DNA of 64,000 nucleotides from JAICJC01 sp963709425 (GTDB lineage Bacteria > Actinomycetota > Thermoleophilia > Gaiellales > JAICJC01), in assembly GCA_963709425.1 (NCBI GenBank), contig CAVPWG010000005.1:1-64000 (forward strand), read 5' to 3'. The notes under the pieces were generated by a model. That model worked only from the letters and a program-made list of their open reading frames with translations. It was not told the DNA's origin and did no database searches. Below, piece after piece: positions 20,084 to 28,234 of the stretch. The position numbers and the translations under genes are program-made. The stretch's first letter is position 1, and every line of letters starts with the position of its first letter.

Positions 20084-20973
20084 GCTGGCTCCTCGTCGCG
20101 CCGGTCCTCCTCGGCGGCGCTGTGTTCTTCGCCCTGCGGGCGGCGACGCAGGGACGGTTGCAGGTCGAGACCGTCCTCGGCCGGATGTCGGGCTACGGGT
20201 ATGGGGCTGCCCCGAGCGGCGCCGACCCGCGGGCGTGGCTGCGGCGCGTCGGGTACCTCGCCCCGGGTGGGCGCGGCGAGGCCGCCGAGGTGCTGCGGCG
20301 CAAGCTCGCCGCCGCCGGCTGGTCGAAGCGGCTCGCCCCGGAGGACGTCGCCGGGCTCAAGGTCCTCCTGCCGCTCGCCGCCTACTGCGCGATGTTCGTC
20401 GCCGCCGTGTTCGACGTGCTCCCCGTGCTCGTCGCCGCGGTGATCGGGCTCGCGATCTCGGCCCTCGCGTATGTCGGCCTTCCGGCGGTGATCGACATGC
20501 GGATGCGCGGGCGGCGCGACAAGATCGTGTCGGGGCTGCCGACGGTCCTCGACCTGCTCACGCTGTCGATCGAGGCCGGGATGAGCTTCGATGCGGCCGT
20601 CAGCCGGCTCGTGCTCCGCCTCGACGGCCCGCTCATCGACGAGCTCGCGCTGATGCAGCGCGAGATGCGGCTCGGCACGGGCCGGGCGGAGGCGCTGACG
20701 GCGCTCGCCCAGCGCGTGGACGCGTCCGAGGTGACGAGCTTCGCCCGGGCGCTCGCCCAGGCCGAGAAGCTCGGCGTGCCGCTCGCGCACATGCTGCGCA
20801 CCCAGTCCGACGAGCTTCGGATCCGGCTTCGAAACAACGCCGAGGAGCACGCGATGCGGGCTCCGGTCAAGATGCTCTTCCCCACGGTGGCGCTGATCTT
20901 CCCGGCGGTCTTCATCGTGGTCCTGGGACCGGCGGTCATCTCGCTGCTCGACAACCTCGCCCGCACGAGATAG
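20080..20973 (+). CDS. tadC: TadC inner-membrane platform protein
   Basis: Second platform protein of the Tad machine, partner of TadB. The 297-residue protein starts at GTG 20080, overlapping the previous stop. An N-terminal helix (LLVAPVLLGGAVFFAL) and two central helices precede the T2SSF domain, with the typical LPTVLDLLTLSIEAGMSFDAA and FARALAQAEKLGVPLAHML segments. It ends in a hydrophobic helix (LIFPAVFIVVLGPAVISLL). The size is normal. It is the last recognisable Tad gene here; no Flp pilin, TadE/F minor pilin or prepilin peptidase follows. Confidence 0.92.
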   Translation: MSWLLVAPVLLGGAVFFALRAATQGRLQVETVLGRMSGYGYGAAPSGADPRAWLRRVGYLAPGGRGEAAEVLRRKLAAAGWSKRLAPEDVAGLKVLLPLAAYCAMFVAAVFDVLPVLVAAVIGLAISALAYVGLPAVIDMRMRGRRDKIVSGLPTVLDLLTLSIEAGMSFDAAVSRLVLRLDGPLIDELALMQREMRLGTGRAEALTALAQRVDASEVTSFARALAQAEKLGVPLAHMLRTQSDELRIRLRNNAEEHAMRAPVKMLFPTVALIFPAVFIVVLGPAVISLLDNLARTR

Positions 20974-21033
20974 ATGATCGCGGCAGGCGGCGCCCGGGAG
21001 GGATAACCCGTCTGGTATCGAACACCGGCTGCG

Positions 21034-22203
21034 ATGCCCGCCGCCCGCCGTCGTGCTGCGCCGATCCCGGCGCTGCCTCCGCATCTCGAGGCGGCGCTCG
21101 GCGTGATCGAGGCCGTCCAGTCGCTGGGAGAGCTCGTCGACGTTGCCGAGATCCTCGCAACGCTCGCCCGCCGGCTCACCGAGCTGGTGGACGCGAGCGC
21201 GTGCCTGGTGTCGCTGGTCGACGTCGCGGGCGGAACCGTCCGTGACCGTGCCGGGTTCGCGCGACCGCCGCACGAATGGCCGCGGGCGGCCGAGGAGTAT
21301 TCCCTCGCGGACTATCCGCGGACCGCGTCGGTGGTCGAGACGGGCGTGCCGTACGCGTGCTCGCTCGGGATCGGGCGGCCCGACTCGTCCGAGAGCGCGC
21401 GCCTGCGCGACCTGGGCTACCGCGCCCTCCTGATGCTGCGCCTGCGCGTCGACGGCGAGCCGTACGGGCTGATCGAGATCTACGACGAGCACCGGCGCAC
21501 GTTCGCGCAGGCCGAGATCCGCCTGTGCCAGGCGCTCGCCACCGAGGCGGGCAAGGCCGTGTCGCGGGCGCGCATGGCCGAGCGCCTCGAGGAAGCGTAC
21601 TTCTCGACGCTGGGGGCGCTGGCGGCCGCGCTCGAGGCGAAGGACGCCTACACGTCGGATCATGCGCTCCACATCGCCGAGCTGGCCGGGGCGGTGTGCG
21701 AGCGGCTCGACATCCCTCCCGGCGAGTCGCGGCTCGTGCGGCTCGCGGCCCTCCTCCACGACATCGGCAAGATCGGCGTCCCCGAGGTGATCCTGCGCAA
21801 GCCCGGGCCGCTGACGGCCCGAGAGACGGCGAAGATGCGCCAGCACGCCGAGATCGGCGCCCGCATCCTGAAGCCCGTCCCCCACTTCGCCGAGCTCGTC
21901 CCCCTCGTCCGGGCGACGCACGAGCGCTGGGACGGCACGGGCTATCCCGAGGGCCTCGAGTCGGAGGGGATCCCGCTCGGCGCGCGCGTCATCTGCGTCT
22001 GCGACGCGTTCCACGCGATGACCGAGGATCGCGTGTACCGGCGGGCGATGCCCGTGGCCGCGGCCATGGCGGAGATCGAGCGCTGCTCGGGCACGCAGTT
22101 CGATCCGGAGTGCGCCGAGGCGCTCCTCGACGTCGTCCGCGCGCAGGGCTGGCCGCGCATCGCGCGCGACCGCGTTGTCCGGCTGGCCCACGGCCCGGTC
22201 TAG
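21034..22203 (+). CDS. GAF-HD-GYP cyclic di-GMP phosphodiesterase
   Basis: A 389-residue signalling protein. Residues about 20-185 form a GAF domain; a coiled linker leads to an HD-GYP domain. The HD motif is LLHDIGKIGVP, followed by RQHAEIGARIL, a further THERWDGTGYP (the GYP motif), DAFHAMTEDRVYR and FDPE. The metal ligands and GYP appear intact, so hydrolysis of cyclic di-GMP is likely. The gene starts 60 bp after tadC on the same strand and may be part of that transcript. Its presence fits control of Flp pili by cyclic di-GMP, although no direct link can be shown from sequence. Confidence 0.9.
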   Translation: MPAARRRAAPIPALPPHLEAALGVIEAVQSLGELVDVAEILATLARRLTELVDASACLVSLVDVAGGTVRDRAGFARPPHEWPRAAEEYSLADYPRTASVVETGVPYACSLGIGRPDSSESARLRDLGYRALLMLRLRVDGEPYGLIEIYDEHRRTFAQAEIRLCQALATEAGKAVSRARMAERLEEAYFSTLGALAAALEAKDAYTSDHALHIAELAGAVCERLDIPPGESRLVRLAALLHDIGKIGVPEVILRKPGPLTARETAKMRQHAEIGARILKPVPHFAELVPLVRATHERWDGTGYPEGLESEGIPLGARVICVCDAFHAMTEDRVYRRAMPVAAAMAEIERCSGTQFDPECAEALLDVVRAQGWPRIARDRVVRLAHGPV

Positions 22204-22228
22204 ATCGTTCGCATTTCATCGTGCCAGG

Positions 22229-22843
22229 TCAGGCGCCGGGACCGAGCCGCTCGGCAAGCAGCGCGAGCGCCCGCGCGAGGCGCGGGGCGTTCCCGGGAAG
22301 GTGCGGCCACGGGTTCGCGCCCGAGGGGTGCGGAAGCACGATGAGCGGCCGGCCGTCGTCCAGACGAAGCTCGGCTCCGACCGCGTCCTCGAGCGCGGTT
22401 CCCGGGGCGAGCTCGGCCAGCGCGAGCGTGCCGACCCCGATCACGAGCGGGGCCTCGATGAGGGCGAGCTCGCGCCAGAGCCACGGCCTGCACGTGCGCA
22501 CCATCGCCGCCGAGGGCCGCACGTCGCCGCCGCCCGGCCGCTTTCCCGGGAAGCACTTGGCGACCGCGGCGATGTAGAGGCGGGCGTAGAACTCCTGCTC
22601 TGTCCCGAGGCCGGCGGGCTCGAGCCACCGGCGCAGGCGGCGCCCAGCGGGGCCGATGAACGGCCGCCCGTCCACGGCCTCGCGCGCGCCGGGCGCCTGC
22701 CCGACGAGCACGGCGTCGGCCCGGCGCAGGCGGCTGAACACCGGCATCGACTCGACCCGAATGCCGCCGGCGACGCACAGGCGGCACGGCTCGAGGCGGC
22801 GGTGGAGCTCGGCGACGTCGGGGATCGCTTCGCGGTCGTCCAT
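22229..22843 (-). CDS. Uracil-DNA glycosylase superfamily protein (Fe-S type)
   Basis: A 204-residue UDG-fold protein starting at ATG 22843. An N-terminal CRLC and two later cysteines (AKCFPGK, RTCRPW) match the four ligands of the 4Fe-4S cluster in family 4/5-type enzymes. Motif 1 is GQAPGAREA, where family 4 has GEAPG, and the phosphate-loop motif is PFIGPAGRRL. Motif 2 is HPSGANPW. These enzymes excise uracil and related bases from DNA. The unusual Q in motif 1 leaves the exact family open. The gene diverges from ridA across only 21 bp, with overlapping -10-like boxes. Confidence 0.82.
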   Translation of the reverse strand: MDDREAIPDVAELHRRLEPCRLCVAGGIRVESMPVFSRLRRADAVLVGQAPGAREAVDGRPFIGPAGRRLRRWLEPAGLGTEQEFYARLYIAAVAKCFPGKRPGGGDVRPSAAMVRTCRPWLWRELALIEAPLVIGVGTLALAELAPGTALEDAVGAELRLDDGRPLIVLPHPSGANPWPHLPGNAPRLARALALLAERLGPGA

Positions 22844-22847
22844 GTCG

Positions 22848-22856
22848 GTAGTATCC
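22848..22856. promoter_or_regulatory. Overlapping divergent -10-like boxes between the UDG and ridA genes
   Basis: The 21-bp gap between the two start codons contains TAGTAT on the plus strand (22849-22854) and its overlapping complement GATACT on the minus strand (22855-22850). The plus box lies 10 nt before the ridA GTG and the minus box 6 nt before the UDG ATG. There is no room for ribosome binding sites, so both transcripts are probably leaderless and the two promoters mutually exclusive. This is inference from spacing. Confidence 0.45.
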
Positions 22857-22864
22857 GCGCGTCC

Positions 22865-23263
22865 GTGAACCGTGCCGGCCGAAACCCGTTTCCCTTCGCC
22901 GCGGAGTACGAGTACTCCCAGTCGGTCGTCGCCGACGGCGAGCTGGTCTTCACGGCCGGCCAGGGAGGGTTCGGCGAGGACGGCGCCGTTGTCGACCCGG
23001 ACGACGCCGAGGCCCAGATCCGAAGAGCGTTCGCGAACCTCGAAGCGGTGCTCGAGGCCGAGGGTGCGTCGCTCGCCACGGTCGTCAAGATGACGGTCTA
23101 CCTCGCCCGCGCGTCCGACTACGAGGCCTTCAAGCGCGCGCGGCACGACGCGTTCTCGCCGCCCTATCCGGCCTCGACCGCGATCGTCGCGGGCGGATTC
23201 CTGTTCGACGGGATGCTGGTCGAGATCGACGCTGTCGCACGGGTCGGCGAGCGGCGCGCGTAG
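22865..23263 (+). CDS. ridA-like: RidA/YjgF family enamine-imine deaminase
   Basis: A 132-residue RidA-family protein. Members hydrolyse reactive enamine/imine intermediates made by PLP enzymes; some subgroups act in amine or amide catabolism instead. The GTG at 22865 is the only sensible start. The conserved segments ADGELVFTAGQGG, QIRRAFANLEAVLEAEGASL and VVKMTVYLA are present, and FDGMLVEIDAVA holds the Glu near the C-terminus. The Arg that binds carboxylates in canonical RidA (in the R-S-P context) appears replaced by PPYPASTAIVAG, so it may belong to a subgroup without that activity. It heads a three-gene operon with the D-aminopeptidase and SDR genes. Confidence 0.85.
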   Translation: MNRAGRNPFPFAAEYEYSQSVVADGELVFTAGQGGFGEDGAVVDPDDAEAQIRRAFANLEAVLEAEGASLATVVKMTVYLARASDYEAFKRARHDAFSPPYPASTAIVAGGFLFDGMLVEIDAVARVGERRA

Positions 23264-23266
23264 ACG

Positions 23267-24091
23267 ATGCGGATCTTCATCTCGACGGACATCGAGGGCA
23301 CGGCCGGGATCGTCGACTGGGAGCAGGTGATCGGCCCCGGCGGCGAGTACGAGATGGGGCGCCGGCTCCTGCTCGACGAGGTCAACGCCGCGATCGACGG
23401 CGCGGCCGACGGCGGCGCGACCGAATTCCTCGTGAACGACGCCCACTGGACGATGCAGAACATGCCGCCCGGCGAGCTCCACGGCGAGGCCTCGTACCTG
23501 TCCGGCAAGCACAAGCCGCTCTACATGATGGAGGGGCTCGAGGGCGGCTTCGATGCCGTCTTCATGGTCTCCTACCACGGCTCCATCGGCCACGAGCGGG
23601 CCGCCCTCTCGCACACCTACAACCCAAGCGCGATCTGGGAGGTGAAGCTGAACGGGATCGTGACCGGCGAGGCCGGGTTGAATGCGCTGGTCGCACTGCA
23701 CCACGGCGTCCCCGTGGCGCTGATCACCGGCGACCAGGCGACGGCCGACGAGGCCGAGCCGTTCATGCCCGGCATCGAGCCCGTCGTCGTCAAGCGGTCG
23801 GTCGCACGCTATGCGGCCGAGAGCCTCCACCCCGCGCGAGCCTGCCGGCTGATCCGGGCCGGTGCGCGCGCCGCCGTCGAGCGGCTGGACGAGCTCAGGC
23901 CCCCCGCGATCGAGCTTCCGGCAACGATCGAGGTGACGTTCCTGTCGGCCGACATGGCGGAGGCTGCCACCGCGATGCGCGGCGTCGGGCGGACGGCCAC
24001 CCGCACCATCTCCTTCTCCGAGCCGGACCCGCTCCAGGCCTACCGCACCTTCGTAACCATCGTGACGCTCACCCGGGGCCTGGGCGAGTGA
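23267..24091 (+). CDS. dppA-like: DppA-like D-aminopeptidase (peptidase family M55)
   Basis: A 274-residue zinc peptidase of family M55. Bacillus DppA removes D-amino acids from peptide N-termini and forms a decamer. The N-terminus MRIFISTDIEGTAG holds the metal-binding Asp and Glu, and HGEASYLSG, FMVSYHGS and NGIVTGEAGLNA hold the further His and Glu ligands. The gene starts 3 bp after ridA and overlaps the next SDR by GTGA. With the nearby oligopeptide importer and other peptidases it supports use of D-residue-containing or cell-wall-derived peptides. Confidence 0.9.
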   Translation: MRIFISTDIEGTAGIVDWEQVIGPGGEYEMGRRLLLDEVNAAIDGAADGGATEFLVNDAHWTMQNMPPGELHGEASYLSGKHKPLYMMEGLEGGFDAVFMVSYHGSIGHERAALSHTYNPSAIWEVKLNGIVTGEAGLNALVALHHGVPVALITGDQATADEAEPFMPGIEPVVVKRSVARYAAESLHPARACRLIRAGARAAVERLDELRPPAIELPATIEVTFLSADMAEAATAMRGVGRTATRTISFSEPDPLQAYRTFVTIVTLTRGLGE

Positions 24092-24783
24092 GCGATGCCC
24101 GGGTCGCGCTGGTCACGGGCGCGGCGGGTGCGATCGGCGGTGCGATCGTCCGCCGCCTGGCCGACGACGGGTTCACCGTCGCGGGCGTCGATATCGCCGT
24201 CGGCGCCGATTACCGCTGCGACGTGCGCTCGGAGGAGGACGTGCTGCGGATGCGAGACGAGGTCGAGGGCCGGCATGGCACGCCCATGCTGCTCGTGAAT
24301 GTGGCCGGTGCATTCTTCGAGCACCGCATCACGGAGCTCTCTGTCGACGACTGGGATCTGCTGCTCGACACCAACCTCAAGGGCACGTTCCTGACGTGCA
24401 AGACGTTTCTGCCGGCGATGATCGCCGCCGGCTCGGGGTGCATCGTGAACGTCGGCTCGACGGCCGGGATCAAGGGCGGCCACAGCCGCGCCGCCTACTG
24501 CGCCGCCAAGGCCGGCGTGGTCAACCTGAGCCGCAGCCTCGCCCTCGACCACGGCGGCGACGGCGTGCGGGTGTGCTGCATCTGCCCGGGCCTGATCGAC
24601 ACCCCGATGGCCGACTGGATCACGTCACGGCCCGATGCGCTGGCCGAGTTCGAGGAGTCGATCCCCGCCCGCCGAGTCGGCACTGTCGACGACGTCGCCG
24701 GCGCCGTGTCGTTCCTTGCTTCGGACGCCGCCGGCTACATGCACGGCGCCGTCATGGTCGTGGACGGCGGCGTCTCGGCCTGA
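24088..24783 (+). CDS. Classical short-chain dehydrogenase/reductase
   Basis: A 231-residue SDR starting at GTG 24088. The cofactor motif is TGAAGAIGGAI, followed by NVAGAF (for the NNAG motif), an INVGS-type segment (CIVNVGSTAGI) with the catalytic Ser, and YCAAKAG with Tyr and Lys. The tail FLASDAAGYMHGAVMVVDGG is typical of the FabG/3-oxoacyl reductase branch. An Asp in VAGVDIA after the second strand favours NAD over NADP. The substrate is not predictable. It closes the ridA-dppA operon and converges on the amidohydrolase gene. Confidence 0.88.
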   Translation: MSDARVALVTGAAGAIGGAIVRRLADDGFTVAGVDIAVGADYRCDVRSEEDVLRMRDEVEGRHGTPMLLVNVAGAFFEHRITELSVDDWDLLLDTNLKGTFLTCKTFLPAMIAAGSGCIVNVGSTAGIKGGHSRAAYCAAKAGVVNLSRSLALDHGGDGVRVCCICPGLIDTPMADWITSRPDALAEFEESIPARRVGTVDDVAGAVSFLASDAAGYMHGAVMVVDGGVSA

Positions 24784-24809
24784 AACACCGGCGCCTGTCG
24801 CCAACTGTT

Positions 24810-25946
24810 TCACGGTGAGCGGTTCCCGAGGCCGTAGATGCGCTCGGAGTTCTCGTGCAGAACGAGGTGCGCGAGCCGGCGTGCCTGGTTGGCCGACATG
24901 TCGCCGAGGATCACCATGTCGCCGAGCGCCGCCCCGAGCGCCCGCCTGCCGCGCACGGCGCCGAGCCAGTGCTGCTCGGGGAGCCCGACGGCGTCGGAGC
25001 TGTAGACGACCCGCGACGCCGGCGCGGCCCCGAGCGCCTCGTGAGTGACGGCGTGCAGCTCGCGCGCGGTCAGGAAGGGGATGGCATAGGAGACGTCGAC
25101 GTAGGCGTTGGGGTAGGTCGCCGCCAGCACGCCGAGCTTGCGCGTGTAGGGATAGGCGGCGTGCAGCATGACGACCGGCACCTCGGGGAAGAGCCGCATG
25201 AGCGGCGCCAGCAGCAGTGGATCGGCCAGGAGCAGGTTCGCGTCGGAGTCGCCGTAGCCGGTGTGGAACTGCACCGGCAGGCCCTGCGTGTGCGCGGCGT
25301 CCATCGTCAGCATCACGATGTGGTCGACCAGGTGCTTCTCCTGCACGCGGTGTCCCGCGACGAGCCGCGTGCGTTTGAACGCGGCCTTCGCCTCGTTCCG
25401 CTTCGGCTCGGAGATCCCGAGGCCGCTCCGGTAGGCGGCCACGCTCTTCAGGCCCACCACACCCCGCTCCCGCGCCGACGCCAGGTGGGCGCGGAGCGCC
25501 TCGTCGAAGTCCGCAAACCTCTCGTGCTCACCGATCAGGCGAGCGGCCACCGTCTCGACGCGCTCGACCCACCCCACCCGCGCGCCCAGCCGTTCAGCCG
25601 TCTCCTCCCGAGACGACACCGTGGCGGGGTCCGGGTAGCCGTCGTCGATCAGGAGCCACGCGATCCCGGCCGACCGCAGGAAGAGCCCGTCGAGCTCGTC
25701 GCGCGAGCGCTCGGCGCGGGCGGCGACGACGGCCTGCTCGTCGGGCTCGCAGCCGAGCACCTCGGCGACCTGGCGCAGCATCCACAGGTAGTGCGCCGCC
25801 GTGGCCGTGTGGTCGGGCGGGAACGGCTCTCCCGCGCATTCCGAGAACCGGTGCCGGAGCTCGGCAACGTCGATCGGCCCGGCGCCCGAGAGGACGCCGT
25901 GGCAGTGATTGTCGACGACGGGGATGTCGCGCAGGTCGAGCAGCAT
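24810..25946 (-). CDS. Amidohydrolase family 2 protein (FluG N-terminal-like)
   Basis: A 378-residue metal-dependent hydrolase. The N-terminal VVDNHCHG provides the first metal-binding histidines; QFHTGYGDSDAN and VVMLHAAYPYTRKLG hold later His ligands, and VVYSSDAVGLPEQHW the catalytic Asp. The start at 25946 overlaps the last base of the glutamine synthetase-like gene, so translation is coupled. This pairing mirrors fungal FluG and related plant proteins, where an amidohydrolase is fused to a glutamine synthetase-like domain. The likely role is hydrolysis of a gamma-glutamyl amide or similar product, by inference. Confidence 0.85.
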   Translation of the reverse strand: MLLDLRDIPVVDNHCHGVLSGAGPIDVAELRHRFSECAGEPFPPDHTATAAHYLWMLRQVAEVLGCEPDEQAVVAARAERSRDELDGLFLRSAGIAWLLIDDGYPDPATVSSREETAERLGARVGWVERVETVAARLIGEHERFADFDEALRAHLASARERGVVGLKSVAAYRSGLGISEPKRNEAKAAFKRTRLVAGHRVQEKHLVDHIVMLTMDAAHTQGLPVQFHTGYGDSDANLLLADPLLLAPLMRLFPEVPVVMLHAAYPYTRKLGVLAATYPNAYVDVSYAIPFLTARELHAVTHEALGAAPASRVVYSSDAVGLPEQHWLGAVRGRRALGAALGDMVILGDMSANQARRLAHLVLHENSERIYGLGNRSP

Positions 25947-27289
25947 CAGAACTTGTAGCGGTACTCAGCGGCGATCGCGTCAGGGTCCATCCCGGCATAC
26001 GCGGCGACCTCGGAGCGCTTGAGTTGTAGAAAGGTGTCGAGCATGTCGGAGCCCATGGCGGCGCCCAGCACCTCGTCCGCCGCCAGCGCGTCGAGCACCT
26101 CCTCGAGGCTGAGAGGCAGCCGCTCGGGCGGCTCGTCGAGCCGGGCGGGGTTCACCGCCACCGGATCGCCGGGGTCGGCCCCGGCGCGCAGGCCGTGGAG
26201 CGTGGCCGCGATGACCCCGCCCAGCGCCAGATACGGGTTCGCGCTCGAGTCGACGGCCTTGAGCTCGATGTTCAGACTCTGCTCCTCCCGGCCCCAGAAC
26301 GGCGACGCCACCCGCACCGGCGCCTCGCGATTGTCGAACCCCCACGCCCGGAAGACTCCGGCCCACGTGTCCGGCACGAGCCGCTGATACGAGTTGACCG
26401 ACGGCGCGCTCAGCGCGAGCAGGCCAGACATGTGCTCGAGCAGGCCGGCGACGGCATGGCGCCCCTCCGCGCTCAGCGCCCCCTCCGCAGCCGGATCGTG
26501 GAGGACGTTGCGCTCGCCGCGCCACACCGAGAAGTGCAGGTGCGCGCCCGAGCCGATCTGGTCGAGGAAGGGCTTCGGTGCGAAGCTTGCCCGCATGCCG
26601 TGGGCGACGGCGACGCCGCGGATCGCGTCGCGCACCGTCACCTGGCGGTCGGCCGCCTCCACCGCGGGCGCCCGCGGCACCGACACCTCGAACTGCCCCG
26701 CGCCGTACTCGTTCAGCACCCCCTCCACGGCGATCCCGAGCTCACCCAGCGTCTCGACGATCGCCAGGACGACCTCGTGCTGCTCGTCGAGGCCGATCGT
26801 GCTGTAGACGGGATGGCGGGGCATCAGCTCGACGCCACCGTCTGGCGCGCGGCCGCCGAGATAGAACTCGAGCTCGAACGAGGCGTCGACCGCGAGCCCC
26901 TCCGCCGCGGCCGCCTCGGCCTGCCTGCGAAGGAACGACCGCGGGCAGGCGAACCACGGCTCGCGGTCGGCGGTGACGAGGTCGCACATGACGGACGCCG
27001 AGCCGGGGGCCCAGGGCAGCTCGGCGTAGGTCGTCGTGTCGGGGACGAGCCGCACCTCGCCCACAGGAGGCATCTGGGGGATGTCGATCAGGTCGTCGCG
27101 GACGTTCAGCGCCATCTGCGCGCGCGTCGAGCCGACGCCCTCGGTGAGCTTGCGGCCCAGACTCGCGCTGCCGACGGCCTTGGCGTGCACGATGCTCGAG
27201 TAGTCGCAGAACAGAAATCGGACGATACGGGTGCCGGACAGGCGCGCACGTTCGACCAGATCCGCCTCCATCGGCGGCAATCGTGTCAC
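25946..27289 (-). CDS. Glutamine synthetase-like ligase (GlnA3/FluG C-terminal-like)
   Basis: A 447-residue type-I-like glutamine synthetase paralogue. Such enzymes often gamma-glutamylate amines or other compounds instead of ammonia. Visible motifs are FELEFYL (metal-binding Glu), NEYGAGQFEVS, GSGAHLHFSVW (ATP/metal) and SVNSYQRLVPDTWA with an NREAPVRV segment. The adenylylation Tyr region of canonical GlnA is not evident. GTG 27289 begins the frame; the ATG at 27271 (MEADLVERA) is an equally plausible start. It is co-transcribed with the amidohydrolase and divergent from the M14 gene. Confidence 0.88.
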   Translation of the reverse strand: MTRLPPMEADLVERARLSGTRIVRFLFCDYSSIVHAKAVGSASLGRKLTEGVGSTRAQMALNVRDDLIDIPQMPPVGEVRLVPDTTTYAELPWAPGSASVMCDLVTADREPWFACPRSFLRRQAEAAAAEGLAVDASFELEFYLGGRAPDGGVELMPRHPVYSTIGLDEQHEVVLAIVETLGELGIAVEGVLNEYGAGQFEVSVPRAPAVEAADRQVTVRDAIRGVAVAHGMRASFAPKPFLDQIGSGAHLHFSVWRGERNVLHDPAAEGALSAEGRHAVAGLLEHMSGLLALSAPSVNSYQRLVPDTWAGVFRAWGFDNREAPVRVASPFWGREEQSLNIELKAVDSSANPYLALGGVIAATLHGLRAGADPGDPVAVNPARLDEPPERLPLSLEEVLDALAADEVLGAAMGSDMLDTFLQLKRSEVAAYAGMDPDAIAAEYRYKF

Positions 27290-27298
27290 ACTCCCCGC

Positions 27299-28234
27299 GT
27301 GCTGTCACGCACGGTGCTGACGTTTGACGGCCCGGCGCTCGCCGGCGAGGAGTGGCCCTGCTTCGAGGCGACCGGCGCCGATGACGGCCCGCGCCTGTGC
27401 GTCCTGGCCGGCGTCCATGGCTGCGAGTACTCGGGCATCGCGGCGGTCGGAAGGTTCATGCGGAGCCTGGACACCGCCGCGCTCTCGGGGACGGTCGTCG
27501 CCGTCCCGATCGTGAGCCCGGCCATGTTCGCCGCACGGGCGGCGTTCGTGTCGCCGGCCGACGGCAAGAACCCGAATCGCTGCTTCCCCGGCAACCCGGA
27601 CGGGACGTACTCCGAGCAGCTCGCCCACCACATCTTCACCGAGCTCATCACGCCGGCGGACGCGCTCGTCGACGTGCACGGCGGCGACCTCGTCGAGGCG
27701 CTCGAGCCGTTCACGCTGCACGACGAGTCGACGGTCGGCGAGCGGGCCCGCGCACTGGCGGTCGCCTACGGCCTGCGCTATGTCGTGTGCCCGGAGCCCG
27801 ACGGGGCGGCGATCGGCGGAACGACCAGCGAGGCGGCGGCCGCCGCGGGCATCCCCGCGATCACCCCCGAGGCCGGTGGCTGCGGCCTGCTCGAGGAGGA
27901 GGCCGTCGGTGCGCACGCCCGTGGTCTGGGGAACGTGCTTCGCGCGCTCGGCATGCTGCCGGGCGAGGTCGAGCCGCCGGAGCGCCCCCAGCGGCTCGTC
28001 CGTCGCTTCATCTGGCCGCGGGCCCGGCAGGCGGGCTGGTGGCAGCCGGACGTCCGGCCGGGCGATCCCGTGGCGGCCGGCGCGCGGCTCGGCGCCGTGT
28101 GCGACCACTTCGGCGAGGAGCTCGAGGTTGTGTCGGCGCCCGAGGCGGGCGTGCCGCTCTTCGTCACGTCGAGCCCGGCCGTTGCCGCGGACGGCATCCT
28201 GCTCGGGCTCGGGGCCGGCATCTCGGAGCTGTGA
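27299..28234 (+). CDS. Succinylglutamate desuccinylase/aspartoacylase-like M14 hydrolase
   Basis: A 311-residue zinc-dependent amidohydrolase of the M14 AstE/AspA group, which deacylate N-acyl amino acids or related amides. The zinc site is GVHGCEYSG (HxxE) and DVHGGD (second His). A gate Arg lies in KNPNRCFPG (NxNR-type substrate motif), and the catalytic Glu is probably in AITPEAGGCG. The C-terminal beta domain is rich in WPRARQAGWWQP-like sequence. GTG 27299 is the start; only about 10 bp separate it from the divergent synthetase gene. The next gene overlaps it by GTGA. Confidence 0.85.
   Translation: MLSRTVLTFDGPALAGEEWPCFEATGADDGPRLCVLAGVHGCEYSGIAAVGRFMRSLDTAALSGTVVAVPIVSPAMFAARAAFVSPADGKNPNRCFPGNPDGTYSEQLAHHIFTELITPADALVDVHGGDLVEALEPFTLHDESTVGERARALAVAYGLRYVVCPEPDGAAIGGTTSEAAAAAGIPAITPEAGGCGLLEEEAVGAHARGLGNVLRALGMLPGEVEPPERPQRLVRRFIWPRARQAGWWQPDVRPGDPVAAGARLGAVCDHFGEELEVVSAPEAGVPLFVTSSPAVAADGILLGLGAGISEL

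Noticed and set aside
16680..22191. Long minus-strand open frames (485, 657 and 737 codons) opposite the Tad genes
   Set aside because: They are antisense frames kept open by high GC. Their products are Arg/Ala/Gly/His-rich with no motifs, while the plus strand carries clear Tad proteins.
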